Position numbers and translations under genes: made by a program | Notes under the pieces: model-generated | Databases searched by the model: none | Seen by the model: the letters and a program-made list of their open reading frames with translations, nothing else | Told to the model about the DNA's origin: nothing | Assembly (NCBI GenBank): GCA_026315105.1 | Contig: CM048744.1 | Span: 902,205,094 to 902,269,093 of the forward strand | DNA from: Locusta migratoria | Taxonomy: Eukaryota; Arthropoda; Insecta; Orthoptera; Acrididae | DNA length: 64,000 bases | Direction: 5' to 3' | Shown here: in pieces, positions 13,738-26,554 of the stretch | Position numbering within the stretch: position 1 is the first letter of the stretch | Layout of the letters: each line of letters opens with the position of its first letter

Positions 13738-16700
13738 AGAAGTAGCTCAAAAAGGTCTGCCGATCGTTGTGGGTGAGCGGAATACACTCAGCCCCTGTGA
13801 GGCCAATTGAAGAACTACATGATTTAGAAATAGCTCAAAAAAGGTCTGCCATTCGTTGTGGGTGAGCGGAATACATTCAGCCCCTGTGAGGCCAATTGAG
13901 GAACTACATGGTTTAGAAATAGCTCAAAAAAGGTCTGCTTATCATTATGGGTGAGCGGAATACATTCAGCCCCTGTGAGGCCAATTGAGGAACTACATGG
14001 TTTAGAAATTGCTCAAAAAGGTCTGCCGATCGTTGTGGGTGAGCGGAATACACTCAGCCCCTGTGAGGCCAATTGAGGAACTACATGATTTAGAAATAGC
14101 TCAAAAATGTCTGCCGATCGTTGTGGATGAGCGGAATACACTCAGCCCCTGTGAGGCCAATTGAGGAACTACATGGTTTAGAAATAGCTCAAAAAAGGTC
14201 TGCCGATCGTTGTGGGTGAGCGGAATACATTCAGCCCCTGTGAGGCCAATTGAGGAACTACATGGTTTAGAAATAGCTCAAAAAATGTCTGCCGATCGTT
14301 GTGGGTGAGCGGAATACACTCAGCCCCTGTGAGGCCAATTGAGGAACTACATGATTTAGAAGTAGCTCAAAAAGGTCTGCCGATCGTTGTGGGTGAGCGG
14401 AATACACTCAGCCCCTGTGAGGCCAATTGAGGAACTACATGGTTTAGAAATAGCTCAAAAAGGTCTGCCGATCGTTGTGGGTGAGCGGAATACACTCAGC
14501 CCCTGTGAGGCCAATTGAGGAACTACATGATTTAGAAATAGCTGAAAAAGGTCTGCCGATCGTTGTGGGTGAGCGGAATACACTCAGCCTCTGTGAGGCC
14601 AATTGAGGAACTACATGATTTAGAAATAGCTCAAAAAGGTCTGCCGATCGTTGTGGGTGAGCGGAATACACTCAGCCCCTGTGAGGCCAATTGAGGAACT
14701 ACATGATTTAGAAGTAGCTCAAAAAGGTCTGCCGATCGTTGTGGGTGAGCGGAATACATTCTGCCCCTGTGAGGCCAATTGAGGACCTACATGGTTTAGA
14801 AATAGCTCAAAAAAGGTCTGCCGATCGTTGTGGGTGAGCGGAATACATTCAGCCCCTGTGAGGCCAATTGAGGAACTACATGGTTTAGAAATAGCTCGAA
14901 AAAGGTCTGCCGATCGTTGTGGGTGAGCGGAATACATTCAGCCCCTGTGAGGCCAATTGAGGAACTACATGGTTTAGAAATAACTCAAAAAAGGTCTGCC
15001 GATCGTTGTGGGTGAGCGGAATACACTCAGCCCCTGTGAGGCCAATTGAGGAACTACATGATTTAGAAATAGCTCAAAAAGGTCTGCCGATCGTTGTGGG
15101 TGAGCGGAATACACTCAGCCCCTGTGAGGCCAATTGAGGAACTACATGATTTAGAAGTAGCTCAAAAAGGTCTGCCGAACGTTGTGGGTGAGCGGAATAC
15201 ACTCAGCCCCTGTGAGGTCAATTGAAGAACTACATGATTTAGAAATAGCTCAAAAAAGGTCTGCCAATCGTTGTGGGTGAGCGGAAAACATTCAGCCCCT
15301 GTGAGGCCAATTGAGGAACTACATGGTTTAGAAATAGCTCAAAAAAGGTCTGCTTATCGTTATGGGTGAGCGGAGTACATTCAGCCCCTCTGAGGCCAAT
15401 TGAGGAACTACATGGTTTAGAAATAGGTCAAAAAGGTCTGCCGATCGTTGTGGGTGAGCGGAATACACTCAGCCCCTGTGAGGCCAATTGAGGAACTACA
15501 TGATTTAGAAATAGCTCAAAAAGGTCTGCCGATCGTTGTGGGTGAGCGGAATACACTCAGCCTCTGTGAGGCCAATTGAGGAACTACATGATTTAGAAAT
15601 AGCTCAAAAAGGTCTGCCGATCGTTGTGGGTGAGCGGAATACACTCAGCCCCTGTGAGGCCAATTGAGGAACTACATGATTTAGAAGTAGCTCAAAAAGG
15701 TCTGCCGATCGTTGTGGGTGAGCGGAATACACTCAGCCCCTGTGAGGCCAATTGAAGAACTACATGATTTAGAAATAGCTCAAAAAAGGTCTGCCAATCG
15801 TTGTGGGTGAGCGGAATACATTCAGCCCCTGTGAGGCCAATTGAGGAACTACATGGTTTAGAAATAGCTCAAAAAAGGTCTGCTTATCGTTATGGGTGAG
15901 CGGAATACATTCAGCCCCTGTGAGGCCAATTGAGGAACTACATGGTTTAGAAATAGCTCAAAAAGGTCTGCCGATCGTTGTGGGTGAGCGGAATACACTC
16001 AGCCCCTGTGAGGCCAATTGAGGAACTACATGATTTAGAAATAGCTCAAAAAGGTCTGCCGATCGTTGTGGGTGAGCGGAATACACTCAGCCCCTGTGAG
16101 GCCAATTGAGGAACTACATGGTTTAGAAATAGCTCAAAAAATGTCTGCCGATCGTTGTGGGTGAGTGGAATACTTCAGCCCCTGTGAGGCCAATTGAGGA
16201 ACTACATGGTTTAGAAATAGCTCAAAAAAGGTCTGCCGATCGTTGTGGGTGAGTGGAATACACTCAGCCCCTGTGAGGCCAATTGAGGAACTACATGATT
16301 TAGAAGTAGCTCAAAAAGGTCTGCCGATCGTTGTGGGTGAGCGGAATACACTCAGCCCCTGTGAGGCCAATTGAGGAACTACATGATTTAGAAATAGCTC
16401 AAAAAGGTCGGCCGATCGTTGTGGGTGAGCGGAATACACTCAGCCCCTGTGAGGCCAATTGAGGAACTACACGATTTAGAAATAGCTGAAAAAGGTCTGC
16501 CGATCGTTGTGGGTGAGCGGAATACACTCAGCCTCTGTGAGGCCAATTGAGGAACTACATGATTTAGAAATAGCTCAAAAAGTTCTGCCGATCGTTGTGG
16601 GTGAGCGGAATACACTCAGCCCCTGTGAGGCCAATTGAGGAACTACATGATTTAGAAATAGCTCAAAAAAGGTCTGCCAATCGTTGTGGGTGAGCGGAAT

Positions 16701-19700
16701 ACATTCAGCCCCTGTGAGGCCAATTGAGGAACTACATGGTTTAGAAATAGCTCAAAAAAGGTCTGCCGATCGTTGTGGGTGAGCGGAATACATTCAGCCC
16801 CTCTGAGGTCAATTGAGGAACTACATGGTTTAGAAATAGCTCAAAAAGGTCTTCCGATCGTTGTGGGTGAGCGGAATACACTCAGCCCCTATGAGGCCAA
16901 TTGAGGAACTACATTATTTAGAAATAGCTCAAAAAGGTCTGCTGATCGTTGTGGGTGAGCGGAATACACTCAGCCCCTGTGAGGCCAATTGAGGAACTAC
17001 ATGATTTAGAAATAGCTGAAAAATGTCTGCCGATCGTTGTGGGTGAGCGGAATACACTCAGCCTCTGTGAGGCCAATTGAGGAACTACATGATTTAGAAA
17101 TAGCTCAAAAAGGTCTGCCGATCGTTGTGGGTGAGCGGAATACACTCAGCCCCTGTGAGGCCAATTGAGGAACTACACGATTTAGAAATAGCTGAAAAAG
17201 GTCTGCCGATCGTTGTGGGTGAGTGGAATACACTCAGCCTCTGTGAGGCCAATTGAAGAACTACATGATTTAGAAATAGCTCAAAAAGGTCTGCCGATCG
17301 TTGTGGGTGAGCGGAATACACTCAGCCCCTGTGAGGCCAATTGAGGAACTACATGATTTAGAAGTAGCTCAAAAAGGTCTGCCGATCGTTGTGGGTGAGC
17401 GGAATACACTCAGCCCCTGTGAGGCCAATTGAAGAACTACATGATTTAGAAATAGCTCAAAAAAGGTCTGCCAATCGTTGTGGGTGAGCGGAATACATTC
17501 AGCCCCTGTGAGGCCAATTGAGGTACTACATGGTTTATAAATAGCTCAAAAAAGGTCTGCTTATCGATATGGGTGAGCGGAATACATTCAGCCCCTGTGA
17601 GGCCAATTGAGGAACTACATGGTTTAGAAATAGCTCAAAAAGGTCTGCCGGTCGTTGTGGGTGAGCGGAATACACTCAGCCCCTGTGAGGCCAATTGAGG
17701 AACTACATGATTTAGAAATAGCTCAAAAAGGTCTGCCGATCGTTGTGGGTGAGCGGAATACACTCAGCCCCTGTGAGGCCAATTGAGGAACTACATGGTT
17801 TAGAAATAGCTCAAAAAAGGTCTGCCGATCGTTGTGGGTGAGCGGAATACATTCAGCCCCTGTGAGGCCAATTGAGGAACTACATGGTTTAGAAATAGCT
17901 CAAAAAAGGTCTGCCGATCGTTGTGGGTGAGCGGAATACACTCAGCCCCTGTGAGGCCAATTGAGGAACTACATGATTTAGAAGTAGCTCAAAAAGGTCT
18001 GCCGATCGTTGTGGGTGAGCGGAATACACTCAGCCCCTGTGAGGCCAATTGAGGAACTACATGATTTAGAAATAGCTCAAAAAGGTCGGCCGATCGTTGT
18101 GGGTGAGCGGAATACACTCAGCCTCTGTGAGGCCAATTGAGGAACTACACGATTTAGAAATAGCTGAAAAAGGTCTGCCGATCGTTGTGGGTGAGCGGAA
18201 TACACTCAGCCTCTGTGAGGCCAATTGAGGAACTACATGATTTAGAAATAGCTCAAAAAGGTCTGCCGATCGTTGTGGGTGAGCGGAATACACTCAGCCC
18301 CTGTGAGGCCAATTGAGGAACTACATGATTTAGAAGTAGCTCAAAAAGGTCTGCCGATCGTTGTGGGTGAGCGGAATACACTCAGCCCCTGTGAGGCCAA
18401 TTGAAGAACTACATGATTTAGAAATAGCTCAAAAAAGGTCTGCCAATCGTTGTGGGTGAGCGGAATACATTCAGCCCCTGTGAGGCCAATTGAGGAACTA
18501 CATGGTTTAGAAATAGCTCAAAAAAGGTCTGCTTATCGTTATGGGTGAGCGGAATACATTCAGCCCCTGTGAGGCCAATTGAGGAACTACATGGTTTAGA
18601 AATAGCTCAAAAAGGTCTGCCGATCGTTGTGGGTGAGCGGAATACACTCAGCCCCTGTGAGGCCAATTGAGGAACTACATGATTTAGAAATAGCTCAAAA
18701 AGGTCTGCCGATCGTTGTGGGTGAGCGGAATACACTCAGCCCCTGTGAGGCCAATTGAGGAACTACATGGTTTAGAAATAGCTCAAAAAATGTCTGCCGA
18801 TCGTTGTGGGTGAGTGGAATACTTCAGCCCCTGTGAGGCCAATTGAGGAACTACATGGTTTAGAAATAGCTCAAAAAAGGTCTGCCGATCGTTGTGGGTG
18901 AGCGGAATACACTCAGCCCCTGTGAGGCCAATTGAGGAACTACATGATTTAGAAGTAGCTCAAAAAGGTCTGCCGATCGTTGTGGGTGAGCGGAATACAC
19001 TCAGCCCCTGTGAGGCCAATTGAGGAACTACATGATTTAGAAATAGCTCAAAAAGGTCGGCCGATTGTTGTGGGTGAGCGGAATACACTCAGCCCCTGTG
19101 AGGCCAATTGAGGAACTACACGATTTAGAAATAGCTGAAAAAGGTCTGCCGATCGTTGTGGGTGAGCGGAATACACTCAGCCTCTGTGAGGCCAATTGAG
19201 GAACTACATGATTTAGAAATAGCTCAAAAAGTTCTGCCGATCGTTGTGGGTGAGCGGAATACACTCAGCCCCTGTGAGGCCAATTGAGGAACTACATGAT
19301 TTAGAAGTAGCTCAAAAAGGTCTGCCGATCGTTGTGGGTGAGCGGAATACACTCAGCCCCTGTGAGGCCAATTGAAGAACTACATGATTTAGAAATAGCT
19401 CAAAAAAGGTCTGCCATTCGTTGTGGGTGAGCGGAATACATTCAGCCCCTGTGAGGCCAATTGAGGAACTACATGGTTTAGAAATAGCTCAAAAAAGGTC
19501 TGCTTATCATTATGGGTGAGCGGAATACATTCAGCCCCTGTGAGGCCAATTGAGGAACTACATGGTTTAGAAATTGCTCAAAAAGGTCTGCCGATCGTTG
19601 TGGGTGAGCGGAATACACTCAGCCCCTGTGAGGCCAATTGAGGAACTACATGATTTAGAAATAGCTCAAAAATGTCTGCCGATCGTTGTGGATGAGCGGA

Positions 19701-21089
19701 ATACACTCAGCCCCTGTGAGGCCAATTGAGGAACTACATGGTTTAGAAATAGCTCAAAAAAGGTCTGCCGATCGTTGTGGGTGAGCGGAATACATTCAGC
19801 CCCTGTGAGGCCAATTGAGGAACTACATGGTTTAGAAATAGCTCAAAAAATGTCTGCCGATCGTTGTGGGTGAGCGGAATACACTCAGCCCCTGTGAGGC
19901 CAATTGAGGAACTACATGATTTAGAAGTAGCTCAAAAAGGTCTGCCGATCGTTGTGGGTGAGCGGAATACACTCAGCCCCTGTGAGGCCAATTGAGGAAC
20001 TACATGGTTTAGAAATAGCTCAAAAAGGTCTGCCGATCGTTGTGGGTGAGCGGAATACACTCAGCCCCTGTGAGGCCAATTGAGGAACTACATGATTTAG
20101 AAATAGCTGAAAAAGGTCTGCCGATCGTTGTGGGTGAGCGGAATACACTCAGCCTCTGTGAGGCCAATTGAGGAACTACATGATTTAGAAATAGCTCAAA
20201 AAGGTCTGCCGATCGTTGTGGGTGAGCGGAATACACTCAGCCCCTGTGAGGCCAATTGAGGAACTACATGATTTAGAAGTAGCTCAAAAAGGTCTGCCGA
20301 TCGTTGTGGGTGAGCGGAATACATTCTGCCCCTGTGAGGCCAATTGAGGACCTACATGGTTTAGAAATAGCTCAAAAAAGGTCTGCCGATCGTTGTGGGT
20401 GAGCGGAATACATTCAGCCCCTGTGAGGCCAATTGAGGAACTACATGGTTTAGAAATAGCTCGAAAAAGGTCTGCCGATCGTTGTGGGTGAGCGGAATAC
20501 ATTCAGCCCCTGTGAGGCCAATTGAGGAACTACATGGTTTAGAAATAGCTCAAAAAAGGTCTGCCGATCGTTGTGGGTGAGCGGAATACACTCAGCCCCT
20601 GTGAGGCCAATTGAGGAACTACATGATTTAGAAATAGCTCAAAAAGGTCTGCCGATCGTTGTGGGTGAGCGGAATACACTCAGCCCCTGTGAGGCCAATT
20701 GAGGAACTACATGATTTAGAAGTAGCTCAAAAAGGTCTGCCGAACGTTGTGGGTGAGCGGAATACACTCAGCCCCTGTGAGGTCAATTGAAGAACTACAT
20801 GATTTAGAAATAGCTCAAAAAAGGTCTGCCAATCGTTGTGGGTGAGCGGAAAACATTCAGCCCCTGTGAGGCCAATTGAGGAACTACATGGTTTAGAAAT
20901 AGCTCAAAAAAGGTCTGCTTATCGTTATGGGTGAGCGGAGTACATTCAGCCCCTCTGAGGCCAATTGAGGAACTACATGGTTTAGAAATAGGTCAAAAAG
21001 GTCTGCCGATCGTTGTGGGTGAGCGGAATACACTCAGCCCCTGTGAGGCCAATTGAGGAACTACATGATTTAGAAATAGCTCAAAAAGG
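9960..21089. repeat. Tandem 5,565-bp duplication (63 monomers) inside the satellite
   Basis: About 9,960-15,524 is repeated head to tail as about 15,525-21,089. The shift is constant: GAGTGGAATACTTC at 10,598 and 16,163, GCGGAAAACATTC near 15,290 and 20,855, and ACATTCTGCCCC near 14,755 and 20,320. Very few differences were seen by eye, near 10,176/15,741, 11,025/16,590, 13,501/19,066 and 14,982/20,547. Identity is therefore well above 99 percent and the event is recent. Confidence 0.85.
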
Positions 21090-24000
21090 TCTGCCGATCG
21101 TTGTGGGTGAGCGGAATACACTCAGCCCCTGGGAGGCCAATTGAGGAACTACATGGTTTAGAAATAGCTCAAAAAAGGTCTGCCGATCGTTGTGGGTGAG
21201 CGGAATACATTCAGCCCCTGTGAGGCCAATTGAGGAACTACATCGTTTAGAAATAGCTCAAAAAATGTCTGCCGATCGTTGTGGGTGAGCGGAATACACT
21301 CAGCCCCTGTGAGGCCAATTGAGGAACTACATGATTTAGAAGTAGCTCAAAAAGGTCTGCCGATCGTTGTGGGTGAGCGGAATACACTCACCCCTGTGAG
21401 GCCAATTGAGGAACTACATGGTTTAGAAATAGCTCAAAAAGGTCTGCCGATCGTTGTGGGTGAGCGGAATACACTCAGCCCCTGTGAGGCCAATTGAGGA
21501 ACTACATGATTTAGAAATAGCTGAAAAAGGTCTGCCGATCGTTGTGGGTGAGCGGAATACACTCAGCCTCTGTGAGGCCAATTGAGGAACTACATGATTT
21601 AGAAATAGCTCAAAAAGGTCTGCCGATCGTTGTGGGTGAGCGGAATACACTCAGCCCCTGTGAGGCCAATTGAGGAACTACATGATTTAGAAGTAGCTCA
21701 AAAAGGTCTGCCGATCGTTGTGGGTGAGCGGAATACACTCAGCCCCTGTGAGGCCAATTGAGGAACTACATGGTTTAGAAATAGCTCAAAAAATGTCTGC
21801 CGATCGTTGTGGGTGAGCGGAATACATTCAGCCCCTGTGAGGCCAATTGAGGAACTACATGGTTTAGAAATAGCTCAAAAAATGTCTGCCGATCGTTGTG
21901 GGTGAGCGGAATACATTCAGCCCCTGTGAGGCCAATTGAGGAACTACATGGTTTAGAAATAGCTCAAAAAAGGTCTGCCGATCGTTGTGGGTGAGCGCAA
22001 TACACTCAGCCCCTGTGAGGCCAATTGAGGAACTACATGATTTAGAAATAGCTCAAAAAGGTCTGCCGATCGTTGTGGGTGAGCGGAATACACTCAGCCC
22101 CTGTGAGTCCAATTGAGGAACTAAATGATTTAGAAATAGCTGAAAAAGTTCTGCCGATCGTTGTGGGTGAGCGGAATACACTCAGCCTCTGTGAGGCCAA
22201 TTGAGGAACTACATGATTTAGAAATAGCTCAAAAAGGTCTGCCGATCGTTGTGGGTGAGCGGAATACACTGAGCCCCTGTGAGGCCAATTGAGGAACTAC
22301 ATGATTTAGAAGTTGCTCAAAAAGGTCTGCCGATCATTGTGGGTGAGCGGAATACACTCAGCCCCTGTGAGGCCAATTGAGGAACTACATGATTTAGAAA
22401 TAGCTCAAAAAAGGTCTGCCAATCGTTGTGGGTCAGCGGAATACATTCTGCCCCTGTGAGGCCAATTGAGGAACTACATGGTTTAGAAATAGCTCAAAAA
22501 AGGTCTGCCGATCGTTGTGGGTGAGCGGAATACATTCAGCCCCTGTGAGGTCAATTGAGGAACTACATGGTTTAGAAATAGCTCAAAAAGGTCTTCCGAT
22601 CGTTGTGGGTGAGCGGAATACACGCAGCCCCTGTGAGGCCAATTGAGGAACTACATGATTTAGAAATAGCTCAAAAAGGTCTGCTGATCGTTGTGGGTGA
22701 GCGGAATACACTCAGCCCCTGTGAGGCCAATTGAGGAACTACATGATTTAGAAATAGCTGAAAAATGTCTGCCGATCGTTGTGGGTGAGCGGAATACACT
22801 CAGCCTCTGTGAGGCCAATTGAGGAACTACATGATTTAGAAATAGCTCAAAAAGGTCTGCCGATCGTTGTGGGTGAGCGGAATACACTCAGCCCCTGTAA
22901 GGCCAATTGAGGAACTACATGATTTACAAGTAGCTGAAAAAGGTCTGCCGATCGTTGTGGGTGAGCGGAATACACTCAGCCCCTGTGAGGCCAATTGAGG
23001 AACTACATGATTTAGAAATAGCTCAAAAAAGGTCTGCCAATCGTTGTGGGTGAGCGGAATACATTCAGCCCCTGTGAGGCCAATTGAGGAAGTACATGGT
23101 TTAGAAATAGCTCAAAAAATGTCTGCCTATCGTTGTGGGTGAGCGGAATACATTCAGCCCCTGTGAGGCCAATTGAGGAACTACATGGTTTAGAAATAGC
23201 TCAAAAAGGTCTGCCGATCGTTGTGGGTGAGCGGAATACACTCAGCCCCTGTGAGGCCAATTGAGGAACTACATGATTTAGAAATAGCTGAAAAAGGTCT
23301 GCCGATCGTTGTGGGTGAGCGGAATACACTCAGCCTCTGTGAGGCCAATTGAGGAACTACATGATTTAGAAATAGCTCAAAAAGGTCTGCCGATCGTTGT
23401 GGGTGAGCGGAATACACTCAGCCCCTATGAGGCCAATTGAGGAACTACATGATTTAGAAGTAGCTCAAAAAGGTCTGCCGATCGTTGTGGGTGAGCGGAA
23501 TACACTCAGCCCCTGTGAGGCCAATTGAGGAACTACATGGTTTAGAAATAGCTCAAAAAATGTCTGCCGATCGTTGTGGGTGAGCGGAATACATTCAGCC
23601 CCTGTGAGGCCAATTGAGGAACTACATGGTTTAGAAATAGCTCAAAAAAGGTCTGCCGATCGTTGTGGGTGAGCGGAATACATTCAGCCCCTGTGAGGCC
23701 AATTGAGGAACTACATGGTTTAGAAATAGCTCAAAAAAGGTCTGCCGATCGTTGTGGGTGAGCGGAATACACTCAGCCCCTGTGAGGCCAATTGAGGAAC
23801 TACATGATTTAGAAATAGCTCAAAAAGGTCTGCCGATCGTTGTGGGTGAGCGGAATACATTCAGCCCCTCTGAGGTCAATTGAGGAACTACATGGTTTAG
23901 AAATAGCTCAAAAAGGTCTTCCGATCGTTGTGGGTGAGCGGAATACACTCAGCCCCTATGAGGCCAATTGAGGAACTACATGATTTAGAAATAGCTCAAA

Positions 24001-25330
24001 AAGGTCTGCTGATCGTTGTGGGTGAGCGGAATACACTCAGCCCCTGTGAGGCCAATTGAGGAACTACATGATTTAGAAATAGCTGAAAAATGTCTGCCGA
24101 TCGTTGTGGGTGAGCGGAATACACTCAGCCTCTGTGAGGCCAATTGAGGAACTACATGATTTAGAAATAGCTCAAAAAGGTCTGCCGATCGTTGTGGGTG
24201 AGCGGAATACACTCAGCCCCTGTAAGGCCAATTGAGGAACTACATGATTTACAAGTAGCTCAAAAAGGTCTGCCGATCGTTGTGGGTGAGCGGAATACAC
24301 TCAGCCCCTGTGAGGCCAATTGAGGAACTACATGATTTAGAAATAGCTCAAAAAAGGTCTGCCAATCGTTGTTGGTGAGCGGAATACATTCAGCCCCTGT
24401 GAGGCCAATTGAGGAACTACATGGTTTAGAAATAGCTCAAAAAAGGTCTGCCTATCGTTGTGGGTGAGCGGAATACATTCAGCCCCTGTGAGGCCAATTG
24501 AGGAACTACATGGTTTAGAAATAGCTCAAAAAGGTCTGCCGATCGTTGTGGGTGAGCGGAATACACTCAGCCCCTGTGAGGCCAATTGAGGAACTACATG
24601 ATTTAGAAATAGCTCAAAAAGGTCTGCCGATCGTTGTGGGTGAGCGGAATACACTCAGCCCCTGTGAGGCCAATTGAGGAACTACATGATTTAGAAATAG
24701 CTGAAAAAGGTCTGCCGATCGTTGTGGGTGAGCGGAATACACTCAGCCCCTGTGAGGCCAATTGAGGAACTACATGATTTAGAAATAGCTGAAAAAGGTC
24801 TGCCGATCGTTGTGGGTGAGCGGAATACACTCAGCCTCTGTGAGGCCAATTGAGGAACTACATGGTTTAGAAATAGCTCAAAAAGGTCTGCCGATCGTTG
24901 TGGGTGAGCGGAATACACTCAGACCCTGTGAGGCCAATTGAGGGACTACATGATTTAGAAGTAGCTCAAAAAGGTCTGCCGATCGTTGTGGGTGAGCGGA
25001 ATACACTCAGCCCCTGTGAGGCCAATTGAGGAACTACATGATTTAGAAATAGCTCAAAAAAGGTCTGCCAATCGTTGTGGGTGAGCGGAATACACTCAGC
25101 CCCTTTGAGGCCAATTGAGGAACTACATGGTTTAGAAATAGCTCAAAAAAGGTCTGCCGATCGTTGTGGGTGAGCGGAATACATTCAGCCCCTGTGAGGC
25201 CAATTGAGGAACTACATGGTTTAGAAATAGCTCAAAAAGGTCTGCCGATCGTTGTGGGTGAGCGGAATACATTCAGCCCCTGTGAGGCCAATTGGGGAAC
25301 TACATGGTTCAGAAGTTGCTCAAAGAAAAG

Positions 25331-25594
25331 TTCAAATGTTTGTTAAGCTTATGGGACTTATCAGGATAGAGTAGGGTGGAGAGCTGCATCAAACCAGTCT
25401 CCGGACTGAAGACGATAACACATGGGACTTAACTACCGGGTCATCAGTCCCTAAATTTACAAACTACTTATGAACTACTTACGAACTAGGACTGCACAAA
25501 TATCCATGCCCGAGGGGGGATTCGAACCCCCGACCTTAGTGGCCGTGCAGACCGTGACTGAAGCGCATCAGTCTCCTCGGCCACCGCGGCCGGC
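25331..25594 (-). mobile_element. tRNA-derived SINE at the satellite edge
   Basis: Read on the minus strand it starts GCCGGCCGCGGTGG and carries box A-like and box B-like (GGTTCGAATCC) tRNA promoter motifs. It then has the family 3' module with the conserved GGGACTGATGAC block and ends AAACATTTGAAC. It is split by a 61-bp insertion at 25,361-25,421. The left flank has AGAAGTTGC and the right flank AGAAGTAGC, which may be a target-site duplication made from satellite-type sequence. SINEs of this kind are transcribed by RNA polymerase III and mobilised by a LINE; they encode no protein. Confidence 0.9.
25361..25421 (+). mobile_element. 61-bp extreme 5'-truncated LINE tail in the SINE
   Basis: The insert is flanked by a perfect 10-bp duplication, ATGGGACTTA, at 25,351-25,360 and 25,422-25,431. 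Its core, GGAGAGCTGCATCAAACC followed by a CTCCGGA block, matches in reverse orientation the 3' end of the RTE-like LINE at 46,806-46,846. It is best read as a target-primed insertion that copied only the last few dozen bases of a LINE. Confidence 0.75.
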
Positions 25595-25757
25595 TTAGAA
25601 GTAGCAGCTCCGGTCAAGAAAACCGATACAATAGATGGGAGAGTGGAGCGCTGGTCATGTCTCCCCTATGTACCGCATCTGTTAACACCTTCGGTTGCAG
25701 GATGACACGGCGGCCAATCGGTACCTCTTGAGCCTCACAAGGCCTATAGGACTCACA
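25595..25757 (+). repeat. Possible 3' part of the dispersed repeat that founded the satellite
   Basis: This stretch begins TTAGAAGTAGC, which is satellite monomer sequence, and then runs on as AGCTCCGGTCAAGAAAACC and a block with GGATGACACGGCGG. I recognise that block as part of an orthopteran dispersed repeat, from memory and not from a search. The last satellite monomer ends at the other side of the SINE. Without the SINE, monomer and downstream block would be continuous. Confidence 0.5.
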
Positions 25758-26554
25758 AGGTAACGGTCCAATAAGACATGTCGAAATCCCCTGAAATTTT
25801 TTACACAGACAGAAGACAACGAAAGAAATGCACTGTCAAACTTTTGGCTGCTAAGAGGCACTGCAAGTATTTAAAAAAAATAACTGAAAATTGCCAAGTT
25901 CGCAGCGCGCCAGGTGGCGGTAGAATTGTACACTACTACTGGCGCTGTAGCAACAGCGCATGCGCAACTAGGCGCGCGCGCGCATCACAGACATACACAG
26001 TCGAGGTTGGCGGTATTTTGTAAACTGGAAACACGACACAACCGGATCGTAATTTGTAAGGGACGTTTCAGTTTATCGTTCGCCTATTATCAGTTGAATT
26101 TTGCAGTATTGGTAAGTATTGCCAATAATGATAAAGCTGAATTAATATTTATTGTGCTTTCCTCAGGCATGCCTGCTTATAGTATTTTTTTTTCCTTCTT
26201 TCAGTAATGTGGAATCCAATTAACGTTCTCAATTTAGCAAAGATAAATACGAAGTACGTGGTTTCCAGCCGAAATCACCTACTTCTCCTGAGGACGTACA
26301 CACGTGTGATTTGTTGATTGATTTATTTGACATTCATTCGAATGATATCGACATATTGTTTGAAATTGTGGAAACGTTAGAAGAAATGGGAAATAACTGT
26401 GACGATTTCACGAACTGTGACTCGGACGACGTCATTGTGCCAGTAACAGTTCTGAAGAGTACCTTCCAAGCCTAAAAGAAACACGTACTACATTAGCTTT
26501 CAGCGACAAAGAAAAGGCAATGAAATATTGGTTAAACGAAGGAGGTAAAAACGC

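Larger units (their letters stand above)
1..25333. repeat. 88/89-bp satellite array with higher-order structure
   Basis: About 286 head-to-tail copies of one monomer fill this stretch, starting before the window. A monomer begins CGGAATACACTCAGCCCC and ends CGTTGTGGGTGAG. Length is 88 bp when the A-run after GCTC has five A and 89 bp when it has six. Two broad types are seen: one with ACATGATTT and five A, and one with ACATGGTTT, GAATACATTC and usually six A. A third marker, GCTGAAAA, is regularly followed in the next monomer by CCTCTGTGAGG. Marker combinations recur at about 618 bp (7 monomers), 971 bp (11), 2,649 bp (30), 3,357/3,091 bp (38/35) and 5,565 bp (63), so this is a higher-order satellite and not a simple homogeneous array. 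The 72-75 codon open frames inside it are artefacts of the period. Centromeric, pericentromeric or interstitial location cannot be decided from sequence alone. Confidence 0.97.

Noticed and set aside
931..24918. Dozens of 72-75 codon frames in the satellite
   Set aside because: They recur with the satellite period, occur on both strands and overlap each other. The 88-bp period shifts frame at every monomer, so they are not genes.
1..25333. CRISPR-like array
   Set aside because: Repeats are contiguous with no unique spacers, and the genome is eukaryotic.
1..25333. CENP-B box in the monomer
   Set aside because: No TTCG...A..CGGG pattern is present in the common monomer on either strand.
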